Shown here piece after piece: positions 37,732 through 46,177 of a stretch of DNA of 64,000 bases. The notes beneath the pieces were generated by a model that made no database searches, was not told where the DNA came from, and saw only the letters and a list, made by a program, of their open reading frames with translations. The position numbers and the translations under genes are program-made. Every line of letters begins with the position of its first letter. Position 1 is the first letter of the stretch. Location: positions 4,774,501 through 4,838,500 of the forward strand of contig NZ_AP025344.1 in NCBI RefSeq assembly GCF_021654795.1. The letters run 5' to 3'. Source of the stretch: Paenibacillus dendritiformis. Lineage in GTDB: Bacteria; Bacillota; Bacilli; Paenibacillales; Paenibacillaceae.

Positions 37732-38244
37732 TTAGGTGCTCTTTGGCGCCAAAATCATAATCATGCTGCGGCCTTCCAGCTTCGGAACGCGCTCCACGAT
37801 GCACAGCTCGTTCGCTTCGGCCAGAACGCGGTCAAGAACTTTCTTGCCGATATCCGCATGGGCAATCTCGCGTCCGCGGAAGCGGACCGAGCATTTGACC
37901 TTATCGCCTTCACGCAGGAACTTCAAGACGTTGCGCAGCTTCGTCTGGAAATCATGCTCGTCAATGTTCGCGCGGAACCAGACTTCCTTGATATCAACCG
38001 TCTTCTGATTCTTGCGCGCTTCTTTCTCTTTCTTCTGCTGCTCGTAGCGGAACTTGCCGTAGTCCATAATCCGGCATACGGGCGGCTTCGCTTGCGGAGC
38101 CACATTCACCAGGTCCAAGTTCGCGTCGTAAGCCATCTGCAGCGCTTCGCGGAACGGCTTGATGCCGATCTGCTCGCCTTCCGGACCGACCAGTCGAACT
38201 TCCTTCGCACGAATCTCCTCGTTAACCAAATGATCTTTGCTAAT
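37732..38244 (-). CDS. infC: Translation initiation factor IF-3
   Basis: 170 residues. N-terminal domain LVNEEIRAKEVRLVGPEGEQ, linker QQKKEKEARKNQKTVDIKEV, C-terminal domain to EGRSMIMILAPK. The start is ATT at 38244-38242, read as I-SKDH, with GGAGGTG 7 nt ahead; the frame has an upstream ATG (38274) but no ribosome-binding site for it, and known IF-3 proteins begin at this point. An AUU start lets IF-3 repress its own translation. Confidence 0.97.
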   Translation of the reverse strand: MSKDHLVNEEIRAKEVRLVGPEGEQIGIKPFREALQMAYDANLDLVNVAPQAKPPVCRIMDYGKFRYEQQKKEKEARKNQKTVDIKEVWFRANIDEHDFQTKLRNVLKFLREGDKVKCSVRFRGREIAHADIGKKVLDRVLAEANELCIVERVPKLEGRSMIMILAPKST

Positions 38245-38462
38245 GGTGTGCCACCTCCATAATCGAATTCCCACTTCGCCCTTGCAAACTTATATTGTAT
38301 GCAAAAAGGGATGCGGACTCAAGAGCCCACATCCCTCACATAGACCGATAATCATCATGTGAAACACCGCCAACGCGGCAAATCGTCAATACCAGCCAAC
38401 TTGCGTCGGTCAGGTGAGAAGCGGGCGCTCCTGCTTAATCTAAATCATATGCTATTTGAACA
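38245..38462 (-). promoter_or_regulatory. L20-type leader of infC operon
   Basis: Untranslated leader of about 215 nt with an internal terminator (38303-38336) ahead of infC. This is the layout of the Bacillus L20 leader, in which L20 binding favours the terminator. Identification is from position and terminator, not a structural model. Confidence 0.75.
38303..38336 (-). terminator. Attenuator terminator in the infC leader
   Basis: Minus strand GGGATGTGG pairs with CCGCATCCC (one G-U), followed by five T. Located 60 nt ahead of infC. Confidence 0.88.
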
Positions 38463-38469
38463 CTCAACT

Positions 38470-38499
38470 ACTATATCACTCTTGCGCACTCATTGTCAA
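38470..38499 (-). promoter_or_regulatory. Promoter of infC-rpmI-rplT
   Basis: Minus strand TTGACA (38499-38494), 18-bp spacer, TATAGT (38475-38470). Start predicted near 38462. Confidence 0.8.
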
Positions 38500-38530
38500 G
38501 ACATTCTTTCCGCCCCGGGACAGGCCCGAG

Positions 38531-39772
38531 TCAGGACACCTGCTTGCCCTGCATTTCCTCCAAGCGCACGACGCGCGTATGCTCGGTATGGCTCCATACC
38601 TTGTTGTTCTGCGTGAAGAACGCATAGAACGTAATCGGCCACCAGGACAGCAGATAGATTGGGAACGTAATGAGCGACGCATAGATGCGCCACGATTTGA
38701 CGCCCTCAAGCACGAGGGCCAGCACGAACACGCTGCAGGTCAGCACCATCGAGACGACCGTCACCCATGACGGCAAATATTCAAAGAACGTGGCCACGTT
38801 CGGCCCGTTGAAAATCGCCGCGTCCACCCACAAGAAAGCGGTCATCAGAAACGTCAGCAGCACGGTGTAGACCGTAATCGTATAGAGCGCCATATCGAAC
38901 TTCGCCATATTGCGCTCCTTGACGCTCTGCCACAGCAGCGGGAAGAAATAGCGGCGCGCCACCGTAAAGTGGCCCTGCATCCAGCGCAGACGCTGGCGTG
39001 CCGACGCCTTGAACGTCAACGGCTTCTCGTCGTATACGCGCGCATTGTAATTCAACACCGGATTGATGCCGTTCATGACGCAGCGCGCCGTGAATTCCAG
39101 GTCCTCGACCAGGCTCGTCGCGCCCCACCCCATATCCTTCAGCAGCTGGCTCTCGAAGCACATTCCGGTACCGCCGAGGAAGTTCGCCAGCTTCAGATTT
39201 TTGCGGGACAGCTGCCACAGCCGGTTGCAGTACCAGTAAGTAACGCCGTAAGCGGCCGTAATCCAGGAGTCATGCGGATTCTTCGTATCGATATAGCCCT
39301 GGATGACACGCGCGCCGGAGCACAGATCATTATTCATTTCACGAAGGAAATCCATGCTGACCAGATTGTCCGCGTCGAGCATGACGACCGCATCGTACTG
39401 GCGCGGCATCTCCCACAGGTTGTTCAGCATCCACTCAATGGCATAGCCCTTGCCGCGCTGATGAGGATTGTGGCGCTCGCACGCCTGCACGCCATGCTCT
39501 CTTACGATGTCCGCCGTGTTGTCGGTACAATTATCGCAAATGACAAAGATGTCATACATTTCCTTCGGATAGTCGAGCTGCTTCAAGTTCTCGACAAGCG
39601 CTCCAATGACCGCTTCCTCGTTATGCGCGGCCACAATGACGGCGAACGATTTCTGCGGGTCGTAATTTCGTCGTTTCTTTTCACGGTAAATGCCGAACAG
39701 CGACAAGGTGAATTGATAGACCCCGAGCGCGGCCAACAACACCTGCAAGCCGATAAATAACTTATCCACCAT
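38531..39772 (-). CDS. Membrane glycosyltransferase family 2
   Basis: Processive-type GT2 enzyme of 413 residues. One N-terminal TM helix, a GT-A domain (about 42-270) with VIVAAHNEEAVIGALVENLK, DAD (VVMLDADNLVSMDF), the acceptor/base motif LVEDLEFTARC and QRLRWMQGH (QxxRW), then three or four C-terminal helices. This arrangement is that of cellulose/hyaluronan-synthase-like enzymes. AAAGGGGG lies 8-9 nt before the ATG. Polymer or lipid product unknown; no partner genes adjacent. Confidence 0.88.
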   Translation of the reverse strand: MVDKLFIGLQVLLAALGVYQFTLSLFGIYREKKRRNYDPQKSFAVIVAAHNEEAVIGALVENLKQLDYPKEMYDIFVICDNCTDNTADIVREHGVQACERHNPHQRGKGYAIEWMLNNLWEMPRQYDAVVMLDADNLVSMDFLREMNNDLCSGARVIQGYIDTKNPHDSWITAAYGVTYWYCNRLWQLSRKNLKLANFLGGTGMCFESQLLKDMGWGATSLVEDLEFTARCVMNGINPVLNYNARVYDEKPLTFKASARQRLRWMQGHFTVARRYFFPLLWQSVKERNMAKFDMALYTITVYTVLLTFLMTAFLWVDAAIFNGPNVATFFEYLPSWVTVVSMVLTCSVFVLALVLEGVKSWRIYASLITFPIYLLSWWPITFYAFFTQNNKVWSHTEHTRVVRLEEMQGKQVS

Positions 39773-40159
39773 GTTGGTGTCCCCCTTTTAACCCCTGATG
39801 ATATTTCACTTTTTCTGTAAGCCTGCCTTTTCTTTGTTTTTCATGGCAGGCCTTTGTCATGTTTACCCCGGCAGAAAACGGTCGATCCCGATTTTCTAAC
39901 GTTTGCATCCGTTTGTCAAAAACCTAATATTGGCTTTCATGCGTTCTTTGCTTCATATTCAAGCAAGAATGATCGTGAAGTGGCAGGCGTTCGGGCTCTG
40001 ACGGGGTATTTTCTTTATTTTCGTCCAAATGCTAAGAAATTATGGCTTTGGACCCCCATTTCGTCAAAAAAAGATACTGAACCCGAGCAAAAAGGCATCT
40101 TCCGCCTTGCCCTGGACCGCATGGGCATACGCCTACATCATATTATAACGTAAGAGCCC

Positions 40160-40285
40160 ATGCAAAGGTTGCTGACCAAAATCAACCTGACGAGGCTAAC
40201 TTGCAGATATCACCATGTTACCCGTTGCATCCGAAAGTGAAACATCCGTCAGGAGCCCGTGGCTGCAATCAGGAGTAACGTCCTA
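40160..40285 (+). other. Structured leader-like segment
   Basis: Complementary pairs: GGTTG/CAACC (40167-40171 with 40183-40187), CCTGACG/CGTCAGG (40186-40192 with 40247-40253), TTGCAG/CTGCAA (40201-40206 with 40263-40268) and AGGA/TCCT. The second and third cross, so they would form a pseudoknot or two alternative folds. No known riboswitch core was recognised. Confidence 0.35.
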
Positions 40286-40438
40286 GAGACAAAAGAGAAG
40301 TCTGTGGGGGCGGGATATCTTTCGTCAAGCTTCGCCGCCAATCGGCATGCGTCTTCATCATAATGTGATTGAAATTATGACCAAATATAAATATGATTAA
40401 GTATGCTTCTCGGTTCCAAGGAAGGGGTACATCAAAAA

Positions 40439-40477
40439 TTCACAAAATCCTTATCTTCTGTTAATGTAAAGTTGTTA
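40439..40477 (+). promoter_or_regulatory. Possible 11-bp-periodic regulator boxes before PAP2
   Basis: TTCACA (40439), TTATCT (40451), TTAATG (40461) and TTGTTA (40472) recur at about 11 bp, ending 39 bp before the PAP2 start. Only the first fits the PhoP hexamer well, so this is weak. Confidence 0.3.
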
Positions 40478-40515
40478 CGATTGCATCAAAATCTATCGCA
40501 TAACGGAGGGGTGAC

Positions 40516-41046
40516 ATGTTGACCCGTGTTATCGCGTGGCTTGGATACCGTGAACGGCAGTTGTTTCTGTGGATTAATCAGCGTCTTCATCATCACTGGA
40601 TGAACATGGTGCTCTATACAATGACTCATCTTGGAGGAGCGACATTCACGATCGCATTCTCGCTTATCCTTGGCCTGTTCGCGCCTGACCCTTGGAGCCG
40701 GATTGGCTGGCAGTGTCTGGTTGCGCTGGCTGTAAGCCATATTCCCGTTTTTCTTATCAAAAAATGGTACCCGCGGGTTCGCCCCCACTTGGCGCTGCCC
40801 GGTATACGAACGTTTCGCAAGCCTCTTATTGACCATTCGTTCCCGTCGGGACATACGACGGCCATCTTTTCGATCGTCATGCCGATTATGATGGCCTTTC
40901 CGATTTTGACCTGGGCGCTGCTTCCCGTCGCCTTGATCGTGGCGATGTCGCGCATGTATCTCGGCCTTCATTATCCTTCCGACTGCCTGGCAGGGGCCTT
41001 GATCGGAACCGGGGCGGCCGTAGGCACGGTCTCCTTCTGGACATAA
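40516..41046 (+). CDS. PAP2-family membrane phosphatase
   Basis: Integral phosphatase of 176 residues with about five helices. All three active-site motifs are present: K82-x6-R89-P90, PSGH (110-113), and S145-R146-x5-H152-x3-D156. Substrates of relatives are undecaprenyl pyrophosphate, phosphatidylglycerophosphate or phosphatidic acid. GGAGGGG lies 6-7 nt before the ATG. Followed by an MGDG-synthase-like glycosyltransferase at 60 bp, so production of diacylglycerol for glycolipid synthesis is a reasonable inference. Confidence 0.92.
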   Translation: MLTRVIAWLGYRERQLFLWINQRLHHHWMNMVLYTMTHLGGATFTIAFSLILGLFAPDPWSRIGWQCLVALAVSHIPVFLIKKWYPRVRPHLALPGIRTFRKPLIDHSFPSGHTTAIFSIVMPIMMAFPILTWALLPVALIVAMSRMYLGLHYPSDCLAGALIGTGAAVGTVSFWT

Positions 41047-41105
41047 TGAGGCCGCGGATTCGCCAACCAGGAAGTAACATTACTTAGGATAGAAGGGTGA
41101 CCTAT

Positions 41106-42317
41106 ATGCAGGAACCTGTCACATGGTCAGTACCGGCAGGCTTCGCTTTTACGAACGATAAGGAAGGCAAGAAGCGGGTTCTCATCCTGTCGGAGCGCTT
41201 CGGGGCCGGGCATACCCAAGCTGCGCATGCTCTGGCCGTCAGCCTCCGCAAGCTGTCCCCGCATGTGCAGACGCGCGTGATTGAGCTGGGCAGCTTTTTG
41301 AATCCGCGGACGGCGCCGCTCATTATCGAGGCCTACCGGAAGACCGTCAGCGTGCAGCCCAAGCTGGTCGGCTTCATGTACAGGACCCAATATAACAAAT
41401 CGTTGAACAGGCTGACTACGATGGCTCTGCATCGCGTCTTTTATACGCAGGCGATGACGGTTATGCGCCAGTTGAGGCCGGACATGATCGTATGCACGCA
41501 TCCGATTCCGAATGCCGTTATCTCGCGGCTGCGGCGGCTGGGCTTGGATGTGCCGCTCTGCACGGTCATTACCGATTACGACGCGCATGCGACCTGGGTC
41601 AGCCCCGGCGTTAGCCGCTATCTGGTCTCGACGCCTGAAGTGCAGGCAAAGCTGGAGTCCCATGGCGTTCCTTCCGATCGCATCCTGGTGACCGGCATCC
41701 CCGTTCATCCGAAGTTCTGGGAGACCCATGACCGCAAGACGAAGGCCGCCATCCGCCGGCGCTTCGGGCTGAAGGAGCTCCCGACCGTCCTCGTCATGGG
41801 CGGCGGCTGGGGACTCATTGACCCGACCCGTTCCAGCGAGCTGCTGACCCGCTGGCGCAATGATATCCAGTTCTTGTTCTGTATCGGAGACAATGAGAAG
41901 CTCCGCCAGCGCCTGCTGGACAACCCGAGATTCCGGCATGAGAATATCCGCCTGTTCGGCTATACGAAGCAGATCGATCAGCTGATGGACGTATCCGACC
42001 TGCTGGTGACGAAGCCGGGCGGAATAACCTGCACCGAAGCGATGGCGAAGGGCATTCCGATGCTGTTCTACGAACCGCTGCCGGGCCAGGAAGAAGAGAA
42101 CCTGCATTACTTTACGGAAAAAGGATATGGCGAGCGAATCGAGAACGCTCATACGATAACGAATTGGATGAACAAGCTGGCGTACCGCTATGAGGAAGTC
42201 GCCTCGCGGCGGCGCGAATTCGAGCTGAATGCCTCGCGTTATCACCCGAAGGCGTGTGCCGACGCGATTTTGAGCATGCTTTACGAGCAGCCGCCTTCCG
42301 GCAGTTCCTCCGCCTGA
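41106..42317 (+). CDS. MGDG-synthase/UgtP-like diacylglycerol glycosyltransferase
   Basis: Membrane-associated GT28-type enzyme of 403 residues. N-terminal MGDG_synth domain with VLILSERFGAGHTQAAHAL, then VCTHPIPNAVISRL and VITDYDAHATWVSPGV; the C-terminal nucleotide-sugar domain has VLVMGGGWGLIDP and LVTKPGGITCTEAMAKGIPM. This is the family of UgtP, which glucosylates diacylglycerol for lipoteichoic acid anchors and glycolipids. ATG 41106 has GAAGGGTGA ahead; a GTG at 41097 is less likely. Terminator at 42337-42373. Confidence 0.9.
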   Translation: MQEPVTWSVPAGFAFTNDKEGKKRVLILSERFGAGHTQAAHALAVSLRKLSPHVQTRVIELGSFLNPRTAPLIIEAYRKTVSVQPKLVGFMYRTQYNKSLNRLTTMALHRVFYTQAMTVMRQLRPDMIVCTHPIPNAVISRLRRLGLDVPLCTVITDYDAHATWVSPGVSRYLVSTPEVQAKLESHGVPSDRILVTGIPVHPKFWETHDRKTKAAIRRRFGLKELPTVLVMGGGWGLIDPTRSSELLTRWRNDIQFLFCIGDNEKLRQRLLDNPRFRHENIRLFGYTKQIDQLMDVSDLLVTKPGGITCTEAMAKGIPMLFYEPLPGQEEENLHYFTEKGYGERIENAHTITNWMNKLAYRYEEVASRRREFELNASRYHPKACADAILSMLYEQPPSGSSSA

Positions 42318-42336
42318 CTTATCCATTTTAATCCCC

Positions 42337-42373
42337 CGCCCGGGTCTGGACTCGCTCCAGGGCCGGGCGTTTT
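42337..42373 (+). terminator. Rho-independent terminator
   Basis: CGCCCGG (42337-42343) pairs with CCGGGCG (42363-42369), inner CTGGA/TCCAG, then TTTT. Confidence 0.85.
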
Positions 42374-42391
42374 GCTGCGGCCGCACAGGAC

Positions 42392-42429
42392 AAAGCCGCC
42401 GGCTTCCGGGCATCGCCCGGGCCGGCGGC
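42392..42429 (-). terminator. Hairpin after trmB
   Basis: GCCGCCGGC (42395-42403) pairs with GCCGGCGGC (42421-42429); on the minus strand only TTTG follows. Probable terminator. Confidence 0.6.
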
Positions 42430-42441
42430 TAACCTGTCGCA

Positions 42442-43170
42442 TTATCGCTGCGGGACGCTCCGTCCTTCGTTGCCGTAGGGCAGCGAAGCCCGGTACTGCT
42501 CGTAAGCCTCGCGTCCCACCAGAACTTCCACGCGATGAATGTTCATGCCTCTGCTCGAGAATTTCTCTTCGTATTCCGTCATGACATGTTCCGGATGAGG
42601 ACCGTCCCGGTGCAGATCGAGCGAGATGTTCCGCATCTGAAGACCGACCTCGGCGTAGGAATTCAAGGAGTACTCGAACAGCGCCACCGAGTCCGTCTTT
42701 TGGTGGATCTCTCCGCGTTCATTCAGGACGTGCTTATATTTCTCGATAAAACGGGGGTGAGTCAGGCGCCGGCGCGCATGGCGCTTCTTCGGCCACGGAT
42801 CGCTGAAATTGAGAAAAATGCGCTCGATCTCGCCCTCCGCAAAAATGGATTCCAGATATTCGATATTCGCCCGCACCAGCCTCAAGTTGGCCCCGGTGTC
42901 CACGCCGAGCTCTCCCCGGAGCGCCTCGGCCTTCTCGCAAGCGCGCGCGATTAATTCATCGTACATATCGATCCCGATGAAGTTCACATCCGGGTGCAGC
43001 TTGCTCATCGTGCTGATGAACTGGCCTTTGCCCATGCCCAGTTCCACATGGATCGGACGGCCGTTCCCGAAGATCTCATGCCAGCGGCCTCGTGCCGATT
43101 GAGGGTCCAGGATCGCAATCTTCGATTGCTGAAGCAGCTCCGGAGCCCCTTTTTTACCTCGTAAACGCAT
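42442..43170 (-). CDS. trmB: tRNA (guanine-N7)-methyltransferase
   Basis: Methylates G46 of tRNA. 242 residues. SAM motif HVELGMGKGQFI (about 41-52), NFIGIDMYDELIARA, and the family signature NFSDPWPKKRHARRRLTHP with the catalytic Asp. The ATG at 43170 has GGAGG 7 nt ahead. The frame stays open far upstream, but only this part resembles protein. Confidence 0.97.
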   Translation of the reverse strand: MRLRGKKGAPELLQQSKIAILDPQSARGRWHEIFGNGRPIHVELGMGKGQFISTMSKLHPDVNFIGIDMYDELIARACEKAEALRGELGVDTGANLRLVRANIEYLESIFAEGEIERIFLNFSDPWPKKRHARRRLTHPRFIEKYKHVLNERGEIHQKTDSVALFEYSLNSYAEVGLQMRNISLDLHRDGPHPEHVMTEYEEKFSSRGMNIHRVEVLVGREAYEQYRASLPYGNEGRSVPQR

Positions 43171-43301
43171 CTGTTTTCCTCCAACCTCAGTATGCTCTAA
43201 TCTTCTATTCTGCATGACGGGCACGCAATTGTAAAGAGCGGGCTGCCGTCTCTCTGTCTGCGCTTCCCTGGACATCTGCAAAGCATCGGTTCCGTCAAAC
43301 G

Positions 43302-43334
43302 TTAACACTAAATTAACAGCGCCCTTCCTATAAT
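43302..43334 (+). promoter_or_regulatory. Promoter with paired TTAACA (PhoP-box-like) repeats
   Basis: TTAACA (43302-43307), 5 bp, TTAACA (43313-43318), 10 bp, TATAAT (43329-43334); no good -35. Same architecture as 25872-25904. About 50-nt leader to the lipoprotein start. Confidence 0.6.
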
Positions 43335-43392
43335 GAAGGTAGCGGTCACGACCCGCCACACTTATCCTCCACTGTAAAAGGAGCCATCGTGA

Positions 43393-44784
43393 ATGAATAA
43401 GCGAAAGCGCTTCCAACCGATGCTGCCCGTCCTTCTCATCCTCCTGCTTGCCGCCGCGGGCTGCAGCTCTTCCGGTTCCGGCAGCCCTCCTCCGGCGGCC
43501 GGAACCGCTCCCGCCGCTGCCGAATCTCCGGCCACCGATGAGCCGGAGACCTCCCACCCTGCCGAAGAGACGGGCGGGGAACCGGTTACGATCAAAATTT
43601 TGTACCCCTGGGGAGAAGGCGCCTTCGAGGAACGGTACCGCGGCATTGAATCGCTGCTGCCGAATGTGAAGCTGGAGCTCGTCGATTCCCGGGCGGAATT
43701 GGAGCCGCTGCAGGAGCTGAACGCGCAGCAGATCGTGCCGGACATCATCTTCGCCAACTGGGGGCTGGCCCCGCTCTACGAGCTCGACATGATCGAACCG
43801 CTGGACGCTCTGATCGCCAAGCATCGATTCGACCTCCGTACGCTGGATGATTCGCTCGTCGCGTCGATTCGCGCCATGGACAAGGAGGGCCAGGGCCGCA
43901 TGATGGGCATTCCGATCCAATACAGCCCTTACGGCATCTGGTACAACAAAGAAGTCTTCGATAAATTCGGAGTCGAATATCCTGGGGAGCGGATGACCTG
44001 GGACGAAGTCATCGAGATGGCGAAGCAGATGACCGCCGAGCGGGACGGGATCCCGTATCGCGGTCTCGAAATGGGGCCGGGCATGGCCTCGGGCGAGGTG
44101 ACCGTGCCGCTGCAGCAGCTGGCGGTCAATCTGACCGATCCGGATACAGGTGAAGTGCGGATCGACAAGGAACCGGCCGTAGCGAAGTACCTGGATCTTA
44201 TGAAGCGCATTTACAGCATCCCGGGCATCGTGAGTCCGGATCCGGAAGCCCGCACAGATTATGAATTTCCGAAGAAGAACGTCGCCATGATCGTCACCTG
44301 GATCGAATATCTTCGCTGGGGCGTCGGCGATCCGGAGGTCGCCGCCAACATGGAGGCGGCCCCGCTTCCGGTATGGCCGGATGCCCCTGACGCCGCTCCG
44401 CCTGCGGGCAGCAACCTGCTCGTCATCAACAAGTACAGCCCGCACAAGGACGAAGCGTTCCGGGTGCTGATGGCGTATTTGTCGCCAGAGCATCAGACGG
44501 AGCTGGCCAAGATCGGCGATGCGCCGCCGTTGTTCAACAACCCTGACGTAGTCAGCCGTTTCGGCGAGAGCGTGGAAATCTTCAACGGCAAAAACGTCTC
44601 CGCCTTCTATAAGCGCAAGCCCGCCCTGCCGCCGGCCAAGATCAGCCCCTGGGACAAATATGTCGACATCGGAAGCAGCATGCTCAAATTCTCGCAATCG
44701 AATATGGACATCGCCGAGTTCCTGCGGGTCTTGAAGGAGGAATCCGAGATGAAGATCAGAGAAGCGAGAAGCAAGAGCGGCTAA
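43393..44784 (+). CDS. Orphan solute-binding lipoprotein (sugar family 1)
   Basis: Extracellular lipoprotein of 463 residues. Lipobox LAAAGC, a Pro/Ala-rich linker, then VTIKILYPWGEGAFEERYRG and the hinge segment GIPIQYSPYGIWYNKEVFDK, GERMTWDEVIEMAKQ, shared with the binding protein at 11745. AAAGGAG lies 9 nt before the ATG. No permease or ATPase gene is adjacent, so it must borrow a channel; the 15-kb operon with the same type of promoter is the obvious candidate, by inference. A CRE-like sequence lies over codons 4-8. Confidence 0.9.
   Translation: MNKRKRFQPMLPVLLILLLAAAGCSSSGSGSPPPAAGTAPAAAESPATDEPETSHPAEETGGEPVTIKILYPWGEGAFEERYRGIESLLPNVKLELVDSRAELEPLQELNAQQIVPDIIFANWGLAPLYELDMIEPLDALIAKHRFDLRTLDDSLVASIRAMDKEGQGRMMGIPIQYSPYGIWYNKEVFDKFGVEYPGERMTWDEVIEMAKQMTAERDGIPYRGLEMGPGMASGEVTVPLQQLAVNLTDPDTGEVRIDKEPAVAKYLDLMKRIYSIPGIVSPDPEARTDYEFPKKNVAMIVTWIEYLRWGVGDPEVAANMEAAPLPVWPDAPDAAPPAGSNLLVINKYSPHKDEAFRVLMAYLSPEHQTELAKIGDAPPLFNNPDVVSRFGESVEIFNGKNVSAFYKRKPALPPAKISPWDKYVDIGSSMLKFSQSNMDIAEFLRVLKEESEMKIREARSKSG
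43402..43415 (+). promoter_or_regulatory. CRE-like sequence in the start of the lipoprotein gene
   Basis: CGAAAGCGCTTCCA differs from the CcpA consensus TGWAARCGYTWNCW only at the first base. It overlaps codons 4-8, where it could repress, but AAG-CGC-TTC codons could produce it by chance. Confidence 0.4.
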
Positions 44785-45213
44785 GCGGCCCGAAGCCTGT
44801 CCTCTCCCCCGAGGCACGAATGGCATAGCAGGAATGGCATAGCACCGCCCAGGCAGAAAGGAGGTTCGGCACTTCCAATCCCCGCGCCTCCGGCGCCAAC
44901 CGGGCGGGAACGGCGGCGGGCCGGGGCATGGCGGTTCTCTCCGCGATCGGCTCCCTCTCTCCAATGCCGTCCATGCCGGCGAGACGGATAATCGTCACCA
45001 GCGTGCGTGCCGTCCCTCCCCTCGCCCGCACGGTCCTTATCTTCGCTTTTCCGGCGATATCTGCTACAATAAAACCACGGCCGCCTGCCGCCCGCGAAGC
45101 GCGCTGCGGCAGGCCGGCGGCGGCTTGCGCCCTGGCGCGGCCGCACGCTCCCGGAACCGGAAGCAGCCGCTTCCGTCCTAGGGCGACTTCGATCAAGAAA
45201 GGGCTTGTCATCA
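44785..45213. other. 429-bp intergenic region
   Basis: Contains a tandem copy of GAATGGCATAGCA (44818-44830 and 44832-44844). A weak promoter, TTCGCT (45042-45047), 17 bp, TACAAT (45065-45070), points at mnmL. A GC-rich hairpin near 45084-45117 (GCCTGCCGC with GCGGCAGGC) follows it. No gene supported. Confidence 0.45.
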
Positions 45214-46176
45214 TTGAAATATCCGAAGCTTGAACGTCCGCCTGTCCCCCTCGATTGGGGAGACAAGCGGTTCCATACATGGAACGCCGAGATGCGCCGC
45301 CAGTTCGGGGGCAAAGTATTCAAGGTGATGCTGGATGCCGGCTTCACCTGCCCGAACCGGGACGGACGCATCGCTATCGGCGGCTGCACCTTTTGCAGCT
45401 CGCGGGGCTCCGGCGATTTCGCGGGCTCCCGCCGCAACGATCTCGTGACTCAATTCAATACGATTCGCGGCCGGCAGCACGCGAAATGGCCGAACGCCCG
45501 CTATATCGGCTATTTCCAGGCCTACACGAATACGTATGCGCCGGTCGATACGCTCCGCGACTATTTCGAGGTCATCCTCGAGCAGCCCGGGGTCGTCGGC
45601 CTGTCCATCGCGACCCGTCCCGATTGCTTGCCGGATGATGTCGTCGAGTATTTGGCCGAGCTGAACGAACGCACCTATCTGTGGCTGGAGATGGGCCTGC
45701 AGACGGTTCACGAATCGACCTCGAACCTTATTAACCGGGCGCATGACACCGCTTGCTACGAGGAGGCGGTCGCGAAGCTGCGCAAGCACAATATCCGCAT
45801 CTGCACCCATATTATATATGGACTGCCGCAGGAGACGCATGAGATGATGATGGAGACCGCAGCGGCGGTTGCCCGTATGGATGTGCAGGGCATCAAGCTC
45901 CATCTGCTTCATCTGATGCGCAAAACGCCGATGGTGAAGCAATATGAAGCGGGCCTGCTCCGCTTCCTCGAGATGGATGAATATGTGAAGCTGATCGTCG
46001 ACACGCTGGAGATGCTGCCGCCCGAGATGATCGTGCACCGCGTGACGGGCGATGCCCCGCGCGACCTCTTGATCGGGCCGATGTGGAGCCTGCGCAAGTG
46101 GGAAGTGCTGAACGCGATCGACGCCGAACTTCGCCGCCGCGGCACGTGGCAGGGCAAGCTGTGGAGGGAGAGTTGA
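45214..46176 (+). CDS. mnmL: Radical SAM tRNA-modification enzyme MnmL (YtqA)
   Basis: Radical SAM protein of 320 residues, TIGR01212 type. The cluster-binding motif is GCTFCSSRGSG preceded by a further Cys in GFTCPNRDG; the barrel continues with GLSIATRPDCLPDD and WLEMGLQTVHEST. B. subtilis YtqA acts in the Gram-positive route from cmnm5U to nm5U at the tRNA wobble position. TTG at 45214 has AAAGGG 10 nt ahead; TTG at 45205 is possible. One nucleotide separates its stop from mnmM. Confidence 0.88.
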   Translation: MKYPKLERPPVPLDWGDKRFHTWNAEMRRQFGGKVFKVMLDAGFTCPNRDGRIAIGGCTFCSSRGSGDFAGSRRNDLVTQFNTIRGRQHAKWPNARYIGYFQAYTNTYAPVDTLRDYFEVILEQPGVVGLSIATRPDCLPDDVVEYLAELNERTYLWLEMGLQTVHESTSNLINRAHDTACYEEAVAKLRKHNIRICTHIIYGLPQETHEMMMETAAAVARMDVQGIKLHLLHLMRKTPMVKQYEAGLLRFLEMDEYVKLIVDTLEMLPPEMIVHRVTGDAPRDLLIGPMWSLRKWEVLNAIDAELRRRGTWQGKLWRES

Positions 46177-46177
46177 C

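Larger units (their letters stand above)
39773..40515. other. 743-bp divergent intergenic region
   Basis: Lies between the GT2 gene and the PAP2 gene. 39773-40150 shows no supported gene. 40160-40285 can fold in several ways (separate entry). 40439-40477 carries TT-rich 11-bp-periodic boxes. The sequence is A/T-richer than the flanking genes. Confidence 0.5.

Noticed and set aside
39854-40153. 99-codon plus-strand frame before PAP2
   Set aside because: No ribosome-binding site, no recognisable segments, codon use unlike neighbours.
43171-44964. Upstream extension of the trmB frame
   Set aside because: Open by chance opposite the lipoprotein gene; trmB has its own ATG and ribosome-binding site at 43170.
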